64,000 nt of DNA from Knufia peltigerae (taxonomy: Eukaryota > Ascomycota > Eurotiomycetes > Chaetothyriales > Trichomeriaceae). A program made the position numbers and the translations under genes. The DNA is taken from positions 62,001 to 126,000 of the forward strand of contig JAPDRN010000017.1 in the NCBI GenBank assembly GCA_030247855.1. The letters run 5' to 3'. A model generated the notes under the pieces. The model saw only the letters and a program-made list of their open reading frames with translations, was not told the origin of the DNA and made no database searches. The stretch's first letter is position 1. Each line of letters opens with the position of its first letter. This document shows, piece after piece, positions 50,129-60,787 of the stretch.

Positions 50129-52996
50129 ATGGCTGCAGCTGCTGTTCCTTCGGCCACAGGCCTTCTCAACCTAGAGAAAGAGCTCGTTTGCTTCATCTGC
50201 ACAGAAATCCTCTACCAACCTCTAACTCTCCTCGACTGCTTACATACATTTTGCGGATCTTGTCTGAAAGAATGGTTCTCGCACCAACACCGCAAGGCAT
50301 TACACTCTCACTCCACCTCCTCTGGGTCTGCGTATACTTGTCCGACATGTCGTGCGGTCGTCAAAGATGTTCAACACAATGCCATGATCAATACTTTGTT
50401 GGAGATGTTCCTAGCTGCGAATCCCGAGAAGGATCGGTCGCAGGAAGAGAAGGCGGAGATGGCTCAGGCCTACAGACCAGGCGACGATATACTTCCAAAG
50501 ATCGAGGGTCATAGGCGCAGAGAGCGGAGAAGGCGAGAGGAAGAAGAGGTGTCACACCGCGATCGAAGAGGTCAAGATGACAGAAGCAGACGAGAATACC
50601 AATTACACCCTTCCTCGGCTGAAACTAGACGTGCCCCTCGGTCATCTAGTGGGAGCACCACAAGCCGTGAGCGGCGACCAAGATCTGACAGCTCGAGGAC
50701 CCCAGATCGCACAGACAGACATCAACGTCAATCAAGCGTAGATGCTGTAGCATCAAGGACCCGGTCGAGGGATAATGCCAGTGCTGAACATGTGTCAAGC
50801 TCTTCTCCGGCGCTCGGATCTCCTCGCCATCCAGATGCAGTGGAAGCTCGTCAGCGAGGAGCACGCACTGTGGCTCACCAGGCCAGCTTGATCTCAATCG
50901 TTAGTGCATCGGAAAGCGGAACTGGGACTGGTGAGAGTCTCAACGAAGCACAGGTAATGCAAGAGATCCTGGCTGAGGGGCTTTTGGATGGTATCAACAT
51001 CGATGAGTTGACAGAGGCCGAACAAGATGAACTTAGTGAGATGATAGCCGAAAGATACCGTCAATTGCACCCGGAGAGAGTACGTCGAGCACCATCAAAT
51101 GGCGTCACATCTGACGAGCCGGGGTCAACATTGGTGCGTTCAGAAGAGCAGAGTGAGGAAGTCGATCGTCGTCCGCGTGCACCATCGAGCAGTAGTCAAC
51201 GGCAGCATCCCCATCCTAGCCCTCGAACGAGCCGCAGTGTGGTCATCGGCGCCCCAGCCGTGCGCCCGCCAACATCGTTCCCTCAGTCCACAGCTGATCC
51301 GGCCTTGCCAGCACTACAAGATAGAGCCCATCGACGCAGAGCCTCGAATGAAAGTGGCAGAAGTGAACAGTCAGCCACAAGGACTGGAAGGAGATCTGCG
51401 ACCGATCTATCTGAAAGGCCACAGTCCAGCTCCACAGCCTTGGAACGCCCTCGGCAACTATCTAATACGAACAGAGCAAACACAGAACCGAAAAGTCATC
51501 CAAGAGCGTCCGAGGTATGGCAAGCTACTGGCCGACCAGTTGCTAGTCCACCTCAAACTGGGTCCTCCTCGTCACAGTCTCCTAGGGTAGTGATGTCAAG
51601 TGTGAACACAGGACCGGTTCCTACCACAATCTCAAGGTCCGAGCCATCTATTCCAGCAGTGCCGGCGATAATAGCGTCGACTGGACATGCAAAATCTTCA
51701 GTCGCATGTGCGCGATGCTCACGACCTAACATCCAGTATGAGGTCCATAAGCATTGCGCATCTTGCGACATTGATCTATGTATGAAGTGTTACAGAGCTG
51801 GTCGTGGTTGCAATCACTGGTTTGGGTTTGGCCATGCTGCCATGTTCAGGTTCGAATCATCACATCCTGCAAGAGTTGGACAGGCGATCGAGTTACCCCA
51901 TTTGCTTATTGGCCGACAGTATCAGAGGCAGCCTTCCTTGCAGAATTCTGCACTGGCAGCCATGGACGCAAACTTACGTCCGCTAGAGGGTAATTTCTGC
52001 GACCGATGTGGCGCATTTGCCAATGAATGTTTCTGGTCATGCGATTACTGCAATGACGGTGAATGGGGATTTTGCAATGATTGTGTCAATACAAACCATT
52101 GCTGTAGGCATCCTCTCTTGCCAGTTGCCCACAAGTCAACTGTCCCAGATGTTGCTCCCCGGACTGGTCCTTCAACGCATTCTGGTGCCCTGACACTGAA
52201 CCCTTTTAGCGCTGTAGGAGGGGTGCCATCACCAGCACACAGCGCTCCTTCAAGTGCTACTTCAGCCACTGGGTTTGGTGCTGGGCTTCGCGTTGACTTT
52301 GTCCCGTTGGTAATTACAACGAATTGTGATATTTGCTCACGGCCTATTTCGCCAGAGGACCTTCGTTATCATTGTCCGGAACATGCTACACCGTCGCCAG
52401 AGAGGCCTGATCAGAAAGGTGATTATGATCTTTGCCGATCCTGTTATCTCAGCTTTGTCAAGACGGGTCGTATCAAGCGTGAAGATGGCCCAGATGGGTG
52501 GCGCCTCTGCCCAGAGGGCCATCGCATGATAGCTGTGGTGTTCGAAATGGATGCGGACGGCGGACAACGGAGAGTGATCACCTGTGATCTGGTCGGCGGT
52601 ACTAAAATGACTGGAGCAGACATAGCGGCATGGAAGCTTGCCAGGACTCATCTGAACGAGACACCCTGTGCGGAACCTACCACCAACAGCACTAGTCGGG
52701 GACAATGGATCTGGCGTGAGGATAGCACCAGCACACGACGTATGGCTCGTCCGAGGACAACAACCTTGCCGTCTTCTACAAATTTTCCTCCGAATGGGGG
52801 TATCGGCAAGATTTGTCGTAGCCTGTGGAGTTATTATCCCGATGAAGGCGAGGAAGGGAAGGGTGAATTGATGTTTCCCAAGCATGCGGAAGTGGGTGAA
52901 ATTGAAGAGGTTAATGAAGATTGGTGGTTTGGGGTCTATGCTGGAGATATGGGCGTTTTCCCTTCTACGTATGTACGGGAAATATCGACTGGTTGA
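50129..52996 (+). CDS. RING finger protein with three ZZ-like modules and a C-terminal SH3 domain
   Basis: Probable E3 ubiquitin ligase or scaffold. A single exon gives 955 residues. A C3HC4 RING is at the N-terminus: Cys21, 24, 37, His39, Cys42, 45, 71 and 74 (CFICTEILYQ, CLHTFC, CPTC). Residues 130-520 are charged and Ser/Arg-rich, with a basic RRRERRRREEEE patch and a helix, EAEQDELSEMIAERYRQLHP. Three Cys-rich modules resembling ZZ fingers follow at about 527-565 (CARCSRP, CDIDLCMKCY), 624-660 (FCDRCGAF, GFCNDCVNTNHC) and 733-780 (CDICSRPI, YDLCRSCYLSF). An SH3-like domain closes the protein from about 894 (RSLWSYYPDEGEEGKGELMF, DWWFGVYAGDMGVFPSTYV). Targets unknown. The domain order suggests chfr-like ubiquitin signalling linked to a Pro-rich partner. 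Confidence 0.85.
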   Translation: MAAAAVPSATGLLNLEKELVCFICTEILYQPLTLLDCLHTFCGSCLKEWFSHQHRKALHSHSTSSGSAYTCPTCRAVVKDVQHNAMINTLLEMFLAANPEKDRSQEEKAEMAQAYRPGDDILPKIEGHRRRERRRREEEEVSHRDRRGQDDRSRREYQLHPSSAETRRAPRSSSGSTTSRERRPRSDSSRTPDRTDRHQRQSSVDAVASRTRSRDNASAEHVSSSSPALGSPRHPDAVEARQRGARTVAHQASLISIVSASESGTGTGESLNEAQVMQEILAEGLLDGINIDELTEAEQDELSEMIAERYRQLHPERVRRAPSNGVTSDEPGSTLVRSEEQSEEVDRRPRAPSSSSQRQHPHPSPRTSRSVVIGAPAVRPPTSFPQSTADPALPALQDRAHRRRASNESGRSEQSATRTGRRSATDLSERPQSSSTALERPRQLSNTNRANTEPKSHPRASEVWQATGRPVASPPQTGSSSSQSPRVVMSSVNTGPVPTTISRSEPSIPAVPAIIASTGHAKSSVACARCSRPNIQYEVHKHCASCDIDLCMKCYRAGRGCNHWFGFGHAAMFRFESSHPARVGQAIELPHLLIGRQYQRQPSLQNSALAAMDANLRPLEGNFCDRCGAFANECFWSCDYCNDGEWGFCNDCVNTNHCCRHPLLPVAHKSTVPDVAPRTGPSTHSGALTLNPFSAVGGVPSPAHSAPSSATSATGFGAGLRVDFVPLVITTNCDICSRPISPEDLRYHCPEHATPSPERPDQKGDYDLCRSCYLSFVKTGRIKREDGPDGWRLCPEGHRMIAVVFEMDADGGQRRVITCDLVGGTKMTGADIAAWKLARTHLNETPCAEPTTNSTSRGQWIWREDSTSTRRMARPRTTTLPSSTNFPPNGGIGKICRSLWSYYPDEGEEGKGELMFPKHAEVGEIEEVNEDWWFGVYAGDMGVFPSTYVREISTG

Positions 52997-53773
52997 GTAC
53001 CTGCAGGTCACAGTTGCATCAGGATGCGCACATTGTCGTGATTTATAATGATCTAGTTATGGGATATCAGACCACGAAGAAACGACCTCAGAGTCTATTA
53101 TGATTACGATGATGACTGTCTTGTTGAGAGTGGCCGAACTGAAAAGGTTTTTGTCGGATGTGGAAATAGGAGGGATATTTTGAGATGACTTTTGCAACAC
53201 ACGAAAATTCGGCTTCAGACTTGATGGGAGAGGTATTGGTTATATTGATTCAAGGTCTATATAAGATTTTGGTTCATTTTTATGTCGTGTCTATCACATC
53301 ATCTTGATCAGCATGATCATGATTCTCATCACGTTTCTTGAAAACAAGAGATCCATGAGTTTCCATGAAACGAAATGTGTCACATTAAATAGGGCTTGCT
53401 TGATATTCCTAACGTTTTCTCTTTGGTCGCTAAACAAACGTCTCTGATCTCTGGTTTCTGGTCACCAATCACTGATCACTGTTATTGACTGTTTCTACTC
53501 GGTGAGAGGCTATGGGGGAGGTGAAAGAGAGAGGGGGTGGGAAGGGAGGATGTCAATGCCAAACGCCAGATCTTCACCCCTTTGCTCAACTCGCCATCGG
53601 TTGCCCTGTCCGAATTGTTTAAAAGAAGAAGGCAATATAACACCGACTCATTCTTCTGATCGAAAACATGTACACCGTTGAGACAGCTTCCCAAGAGAAA
53701 TCGGTGTCGTTGATAAATTGAGATTGAGATTGATTGAGACTATCTGTTCTTTTTTAATCTTTCCAAAAGAAGA
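52997..53773. other. Intergenic between RING gene and unrecognised acidic-protein gene
   Basis: No gene seen. AT-rich, with several TTGATCA-like stretches at about 53300-53330. Confidence 0.4.
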
Positions 53774-54535
53774 ATGGCTTCTCAAGATACTTGGGATGAT
53801 CTGGCGGCAACAGCACAAGGAAATGAATCATTACGACAGATCCAACAACCTGAGCATGTACAGTCTGGACAGATCGATGATCATGATTCTCATATTTCCA
53901 TTTCCATAGACCCAAACGACATGAATGATGGAGTCCGGGGAGGAGGAAGAAGGGGAACGGAAATGGAAGTGGAAGGCCGCGACGACGACGACAGCGACAA
54001 TATCGACCGAGAACGTGTCAAAGCCTGTATCGACTTTACCCTATGGCAACATTCAGAAGGTAGATGCATGAGTGAACATTTCCAAGATAGGGTGGCGTAC
54101 AACCTGGCAAACCACAGATGGCATATGAGGCGCAAAAAAGGGTACAAAGGGTTTGGTTTTGGTCGCCTCACAAAAGAGAAAAGCCACCACAAGGATTGCT
54201 CGAGTTGTATAGCTTCCTATGCAAACTCTGGTGTCCTCTGGGAAGAATTCGTCCAGGCTGTAGGAGATTGGAGGAATCGTCAGAAGATACTCGAGACCTA
54301 CATCTCGGTAGGAACGCAACCATGTCGTCCCCTTGATCATGATGATGGACAAAAACAACAACACACACTTGTTGAGCGTGCAGAGGAAGCTTTGGACGTA
54401 TGCAGTAGAAGTCTGGAATCTTACGAATCTTGTCGTGAACCTTTGCGCGACGTTCTCGACACTTTGAAAAAAAAACTGAGTCCGAAAGCTATCGAGATGG
54501 CAGAGGGGATGATGGAACAAATGCGGACATTGTGA
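53774..54535 (+). CDS. Unrecognised 253-residue protein with acidic N-terminus
   Basis: I do not recognise a family. A single exon starts at ATG 53774. Residues 1-80 are Gln/Asp/Ser-rich and acidic, with DDDDSDNIDRE. Residues 80-145 include several His, Cys and Trp residues (FTLWQHSEGRC, HRWHMRRKKGYKGFG, HHKDCSSCIASY) that could bind a metal, though not in a known pattern. Residues 145-253 are helical and charged, ending in ERAEEALDVCSRSLESY and LKKKLSPKAIEMAEGMMEQM. No signal peptide or membrane helix. It lies between a RING protein and coronin without evident functional tie. Confidence 0.6.
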   Translation: MASQDTWDDLAATAQGNESLRQIQQPEHVQSGQIDDHDSHISISIDPNDMNDGVRGGGRRGTEMEVEGRDDDDSDNIDRERVKACIDFTLWQHSEGRCMSEHFQDRVAYNLANHRWHMRRKKGYKGFGFGRLTKEKSHHKDCSSCIASYANSGVLWEEFVQAVGDWRNRQKILETYISVGTQPCRPLDHDDGQKQQHTLVERAEEALDVCSRSLESYESCREPLRDVLDTLKKKLSPKAIEMAEGMMEQMRTL

Positions 54536-54924
54536 GGGAGTAGATATAGCGTATATGATTTCGTCTGACATTGTTCCGAGGCTTGGATCTAGACCTAAAT
54601 GGTTGGATGAAATAGTGTCAGACAGTGTATGGAGTATCATACCAGAAGTATCCATTTCCGGAGCAAAGGGTGATCATTTCAGTTGTGGTGGTCTACGGCG
54701 GAGCATATGCATGAACTACTCGACCTGGCAATTGGACCGCAGTCAGCAAAGCAGCTTAGAACAAAGGATTCGTTGAAACATTGACTGCTTCACCTTCCAC
54801 CTCGTATTGTGGCTGTGGTGTGCGTTGGCAGGTATCTTTTCTGTTTCAAAAAGGACTGCAGGCTCAGTCTTTCTGTTTGTTCAGTGTGAACGTCATCCCT
54901 TCTTCACCAACAACCTCAAAAGTC
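54536..54924. other. Intergenic, promoter side of coronin
   Basis: No gene seen. It includes a short pyrimidine-rich segment just before the coronin start at 54925. Confidence 0.4.
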
Positions 54925-57105
54925 ATGGCGAATCGCTTCGTCCGGTCCTCCAAATACCGGCACGTGTTCGGTCGGTCAACTCGGAAGGTGTGCAGATCCC
55001 GCCTGGCAGAGAAGAAAACAAGTCCGGGGTTGCTGAGACTTTCTATTTCTGATAGGAACAATGCTATGACAATGTGAGAGTGTCGAAGAATGCCTGGGAC
55101 ACCAATCTGGTCAAGGTATGTATGCAAGTGGAGAGAGACTTGCGCGCAAGCAACCAAGCAACCAAGCAACCAAGCGAGTTAGCAACGACAGTCACTAACT
55201 CAAGCACCTGCCTAGGCCAACCCCGAATACCTAGCGGTCAACTGGGACAGCAGTGGTGGTGGCGCATTTGCAGTCATTCCTGTGAACGAGAGAGGTCGAC
55301 TACCGGAAAGGATACCTTTATTTCGAGGACATACCGCCGTCGTACTAGACACAGACTGGTTGGCGCACCCGAGCATCGAGATTTAGAAGTGCAAAGCGCT
55401 CACAAAAGACAAAAGGAACCCTTTCAATGACTCTCTGATAGCCTCTGGCTCCGACGATGGCAAAGTAAGAAACATCATGAAAGATTACAAAAGAATACAC
55501 AGGCTGAGTGCTTGCGGCAGGTCTTCTTGTGGAGAGTGCCCGACGATTTTACCCTCCATCTCGACGTTCCCGCGGACGAGGTCCAGGACATTGCTCCGGT
55601 GGGCAAGCTGAGCGGTCACCCGAAGTGAGTACACGCCATTTTCCGGAATCAGGAGTGAAGCTGACTTCATTTCAATTCAGAAAAGTCGGTCATGTCCTGT
55701 TCAACCCCGCCGCCGAAAACGTTCTAGCATCCGCCGCTGGAGACTTCACCGTCAAGATTTGGGATATCGAGTCTGGCAATGCCAAACTCAACTTGAAGGT
55801 TGGCGAGGTCATTCAATCCATGTCCTGGAGCGCGAATGGATCTCTACTGGTCACCACATCTCGAGACAAGAAATTGCGAATATGGGATACGAGACAGGAG
55901 AAGCCAGCCCACGAAGTTGCGGGACATGCCGGTGCCAAAAATAGCCGAGCCGTGTGGATGGGTGAGCACGATAGAATTGCAACCACGGGATTCTCCAGAA
56001 TGAGTGATCGACAACTTGCTCTCTGGGATGTTCGAGCCCCTGAACAGCCCGTCGATGGTTTCCAGATGCTCGACTCCATCTCGGGTGTTTGCATACCTTT
56101 TTGGGATGATGGCACCCAGTGCTTATACCTTGCCGGCAAAGGCGATGGCAACATTCGTTACTACGAATACGAACACGATAAATTCGAGTATCTGTCGGAG
56201 TACAAGTCGGCCGATCCGCAGCGTGGAATTGCCTTTGTCCCTAAGAGAGGCGTCAACATGCACGAAAACGAAGTGATGCGAGCTTACAAAACCGTCAACG
56301 ACACGTACATTGAGCCCATCTCATTCATTGTGCCTCGACGAGCAGAGACATTCCAGGAAGATATATACCCACCCACTGTGGGACTGAAACCAGCCATGAG
56401 TGGCCAGGAATGGTTCGAAGGAGCCGAAGGCCTACCACCGAAGATCTCCATGGAAAGCCTGTATGAAGGACAAGGGATCAAGGAGGTTGCAGCCGACGCA
56501 CCGAAACCCGCGCCTAAGAAGGCCCCCGAACCCATCAAGGCGCCCGAGGTGAAGAAAGAAGTTGCCGAGCCATCCCCAGTGACAACACCTGCAATGCGCT
56601 CTCCGCCCCCGTCGATGAAAGAGCAAGGCGCCACTATGATGGCCGTTGCCGATAAATTTCAGGATACCGAGCCGGTGGAAGACGATGGAGACGACGATTC
56701 GAGTTTCGAAGAGGTTCAGAAACCAGCGGAGAGAACTTCAGCAGCTAAGCCTGCTGGTGTAGAAACCAAGAAGCAGGATTCGACGCCGGCTGCCAGCAAG
56801 GTCTGGGAAGATGTTGAAGCACCAGAGCAGCCAAAGGCTGCACCAACTCGAAAAGTAAGTGACTTTCCTTGTCTTTTTGTATACGATGAGAGTGCTAACG
56901 TTATTAAAAATAGACAACTGATCCCGTTGTCAAATCTCCGAAGCCTATCGATGACGCTGCTGCAAGCGCGGGCGACGACCATTCAGTACAAGGAGAGATC
57001 AAGAACATGAAGGCCATGATGGCTCAACAATCACGGCAAATCAATAGTCTGACTGAAACAATATCTGAGCTTGTAGCTGAGGTGAAGGCGCTCAAGGGAT
57101 CGTAG
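54925..57105 (+). CDS. CRN1: Coronin (actin-binding WD40 protein), seven exons
   Basis: Binds F-actin and the Arp2/3 complex at cortical patches. Exons 54925-54987, 55056-55115, 55216-55358, 55416-55464, 55521-55624, 55681-56854 and 56914-57105 give 594 residues, a usual fungal coronin length. The N-terminus has the coronin leader RFVRSSKYRHVFG, then AWDTNLVKANPEYLAVNW. WD40 blades follow, with SGSDDGKVFLWRVP, FNPAAENVLASAAGDFTVKI, DKKLRIWDTRQ and DRQLALWDVRAPEQP. The C-terminal extension of the propeller contains FIVPRRAETFQEDIYPPTVG. A Lys/Pro/Glu-rich linker (about 405-530) leads to a short coiled coil (IKNMKAMMAQQSRQINSLTE) for trimerisation. Intron 3 has a GTTGGC donor and intron 2 carries an 8-bp tandem repeat. 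Confidence 0.94.
55148..55175. repeat. 8-bp tandem repeat inside a coronin intron
   Basis: The unit AAGCAACC is repeated at 55148, 55156 and 55164, followed by half a unit, inside the second intron (55116-55215) of the coronin gene. Confidence 0.85.
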
Positions 57106-58632
57106 GGCCGATAGGGGGGCGTTTGATGATTTTATTAGCGTTGTTCAATCACAATTTCTCGCCCACACATGACTTTTTGACGGCTGTTATGGCTATAACT
57201 GTAATTGTGACCATATCTATGATGTGATGATCGGCATGCATCGTATTGTTCTATCTAGAAAAGGCGTCGGGTGCCGACGACCATACCTATGTATGTATGT
57301 ATGTGTATTTCGGACCCCCCTTGTGGTCAGCACTTAAGATAAGAGAGACGGCAAGATCCATATGGTGGATTCATTCTCCTTCTTCCATCTCGAGATGTGC
57401 TTCGATGTGATGTGCGGGTCGACTGATCTGGTTACATCTGACAGACATTACGATGATAGTTTGGTGTGCTTTTTTTTCTTCTTTTGCTGACCAGGCATAA
57501 ACTGATTTCTTGCGAATTATTCGAGAGATGTGCAGAGGGAAGAACTGGTGGGCACAGTAGTTAGAGATAAGCATATTCCGTAATCCTTGTGTGTGTAATA
57601 CATCTATTAGGTCAGTCAGTTGGTGCCAAATCTGGGTCAACACCCCCGTAATATGTACAGAGTGCAGACTCTTGTTACGGACAAGCTAATAACAAGCAAA
57701 GAACTAGCGACTCAAAAGATAAGAGAATTGTGTTTATTTTGGTTACGGGAGTAAAAAAAAAAAGCTCTTGTGTCAAAAGCTTAGCTGGACTTCTGTGTGC
57801 ACAACATTCTACATTTATTTTCTTCTGTTGCTGAGACAGACAGCACAAGCAACAAACAACAAATGGGCGAATTCTCATACAATATCAGCAGGTTCACGTC
57901 ATCAAAGATCACTTCACACCATCATTATTGTTATTACTACTACTCTGTACCCGCGTTCTTGATACGTGGTAGATAGACGAACCCATCTCCCATTGACGAA
58001 GAAGGTCATTGGGCCCCCCCCAAAAAAGAACGTTGCAGTCAAAAAAGTCCCGAACGGATCCGTAACGTGCCGGATACCAATATCATATCGGAGCTCAAAC
58101 CACTCATTTCTCGCGCTTTTGACTGGTCAATTTCTTCCTTCAATGCTCACTGATAGCATCAAACGTCGAATCTCGAGCTTCCAAATTCTACCGGGGAAAA
58201 CCCAAGAACCATTCTTTTTTTTCGCTTATCTATGCCTGTTCGTGCGTAAAGTTCGAGTTTAAGTGGTCTCCAGTGTCGCGATCAACAGCGACGGGGGGAT
58301 GGAAGGGAGGGCGCCGACACCTCGATAGAGAATCAGAAGATGATATGTCATGTCCATGGGCGGCTTCCCCTTCCATTCGATCGATCCACAAATCTTTTTT
58401 TTTTGCCCCAAGAAGCATGGATCATTAATTCTATTTTGAATCGTATTTGATTCGAAAGCAGTTCCCTCTGTTGTTGTTGTTGTTGTCTATTCTCGTTTTT
58501 ATGTGACTTGCTCAACCTTGCTCTCTGCTTCACTTCCTTCGTCGTCGGCTTCGACGCCCTCCGTCCCTCCCTCCGGCCGCGATCCTTTTTCGGTTCCTGG
58601 CCACGTTTTTGTTGATAAATTGAGTCACCACC
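57106..58632. other. Intergenic, 1.5 kb
   Basis: No gene seen. It contains a TATG microsatellite at 57288-57304, several A and C homopolymers (around 57753 and 58014), and a long CT-rich leader (about 58505-58580) upstream of the next start. The leader is typical of strong fungal promoters. Confidence 0.4.
57288..57304. repeat. (TATG)n microsatellite
   Basis: About four tandem TATG units downstream of the coronin stop codon. Confidence 0.8.
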
Positions 58633-60787
58633 ATGACCGGAGTGACGGTGCCGATGTCTCCGGCGGATGAGAACCTCCACGAGAAAAAGGACGAAACCGT
58701 GATCCCTCCCGGCACGACGACCGCCGCCGATGTTGAAACCGCCCGCAGAGGCAGTCAAGATCCTTTGGCGCTCCTGGAAAAGATCCGAACCGGAGACGAC
58801 GCCCACCCCATCCGTTGGCCTCTTTGGAAGAAATGGATCATCGCCGCCACGTATTGTCTCTTGCAGGTCTTTGTCACCCTCACCTCCACCACCTACGTCT
58901 CGGTGGAATTCCTGATCGAGGAGAAATTCGGAATCTCGAGCGCTCAAGTCGCCACTTTGGGTCAGTCGATGTTTATCATCGGGACCGCCGTGGGACCTGC
59001 TTTTCTGGGTATGTATTGCTGCTACGCGACACACGCAAGCGCCACGACGAAAACACGAATTTTGGCCCAAGACAAAACCCCCTGGCTGATGGATTGAATC
59101 TTCTTATAGGCCCCTTGTCTGATATCGGTGGTCGTAAATGGGTCTATGTCGGAGCGAGTCAGTATCCCATTTCCGGGCCTTCTTGAATCGACGGTCCTTC
59201 CCCTGACCCAACGACTAATGTTCTTTGAATAGTTCTGTTCTACGCAATCCTCAACATAGGAACGGCACTGGCAGACAATTTCCCTATGCTGGTCATTTTT
59301 TGTTTTCTGATCGGCGTGGCCGGTTCAGTAGCATTGAACAATGTGGCGGGAACCATTTCAGATCTCTTTGGTGTATGTTGGCCACTTCTGTCATGAACTC
59401 TTTTCTTTCCCCCCCCCCCCACCCCCCCGCCTCCCGAGGCGATTTTCATTCCAGACTAACATTCGACTCGCAAAAAAATTATAGGACGCGGATAATGCTG
59501 CACAACCAATGGCCCTTTTCGTCTTGAGTGCCAACTTTGGACCTAGTTTGGGTTCACCCATCGGAGAATGGATAGCGGAGAATGACAATTTAGGATGGAG
59601 ATGGAGTATGTATCGACCTTTCCTCTGTTTTGTTTTGTTGGTCTCCGTATCTGGGGCATTGAATGCTCGCTGACAGCCTCGTGTCTTTTGTACAGTCTTT
59701 TACATCAACATCATCATAGCGGGAGCTTTTTCCTTCATCCTATGTTTCGTTCCAGAAACCCTACCCAGAGTCGTCATCTCTAGAGCCGTCAAGAGAAGAG
59801 GTAGCGTGGACGAAAACGCCGTCGACATTGCTCTAGGGTCGAGTCGATTGTCCGTCGTGCAAGAATTCAAATTCGTCACCACCATGGCCTTGAGGATCAT
59901 GGTGACTGAACCGATTGTCATTTCACTCGGATTGTAAGTTCTTTTTTTTTTCTTCGTCTCACACAATTTCAACCTCAACCTGTTGTTGTCGTCTTTTAAA
60001 ATTCGATCTATTGATGAATCTCAAACTGACTTTCCCCCCCCTTCTGCTTAGGTACAACGGATTCGCATACGGATTACTTTTTTTGTACCTGGACGGTGTA
60101 TTTGACGTTTTTGTCTTCAGTAATGGTTTGAGTGATATCGGAGCCGATTTGACGTATTTGAATTTTTGTGTCGGTAAGAAGCAACCTTTTTTTGCCTTTG
60201 CCCTTTTTTCCACGCATTTTTATACCACCATGTCCATCTTCACGTTGAAATTTCCTTCTTCTTCTTCTGACCATCATACGCCAGGCGTCACCGTCACTTT
60301 CTGTTTCGTCCCGGTCCAGACGTACCTCTTCCGGCGGGACCGGTTGCGACACGGTTACCACCGACCCGAGGGCCGCTTCCTCGTCTCCCTCGTGACGGTC
60401 TGGCTCTTCCCGGTCTCGTTGCTCTGGTTCGCCTTCACCTGCGACGGCAGCGTTTCCTACTGGTCCCCGGTCGTGGCGGGAGGGGTCCTGGGCTTCTGTG
60501 ACCCTCTCTTGTGGCTGGCCATGCTCAACTACATCACCGACAGTTACCCCAACGTCGCCGCCAGCGCCGTCGCCGCGTTCCTGATCCCCAGCTTCCTCAT
60601 CGCGGCGAGCCTGGCCCACGCCGGCGTCGCCATGTTCGCGCACATGTCGGTCAAGTGGGCCTTTGCCACCCTGGGCTTCATCAGCTTCGGCCTGGTCGCC
60701 CTGGTCTACGTCTTGTTCTTCTTCGGCCCCCGCCTGAGGCGCCACAGCAAACTCGCCCGGACCTTTGAACAGGAAAAGGTCGGGTGA
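58633..60787 (+). CDS. MFS transporter, drug:H+ antiporter-1 type, seven exons
   Basis: Predicted 12-helix exporter of the DHA1 family (Tpo1/Flr1/polyamine or drug type). Exons 58633-59008, 59110-59157, 59233-59372, 59485-59605, 59696-59933, 60052-60173 and 60285-60787 give 515 residues. The hydrophilic N-terminus (1-70) leads to WPLWKKWIIAATYCLLQVFV. Motif A appears as GPLSDIGGRKWVY across the first join. Next come GVAGSVALNNVAGTISDLFG, ANFGPSLGSPIGEWI with GWRWIFYINI, and a final exon with CDPLLWLAMLNYITDSYP. The last exon is far richer in G+C than the earlier ones. The third intron (59373-59484) contains poly-C runs. A long open frame on the opposite strand over the last exon is a composition artefact. 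Confidence 0.92.
59409..59428. repeat. Poly-C tract in an intron
   Basis: Twelve C, one A, then seven C, inside the third intron of the DHA1-type transporter gene. A second run of twelve C lies at 60995-61006 downstream of the gene. Confidence 0.85.
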
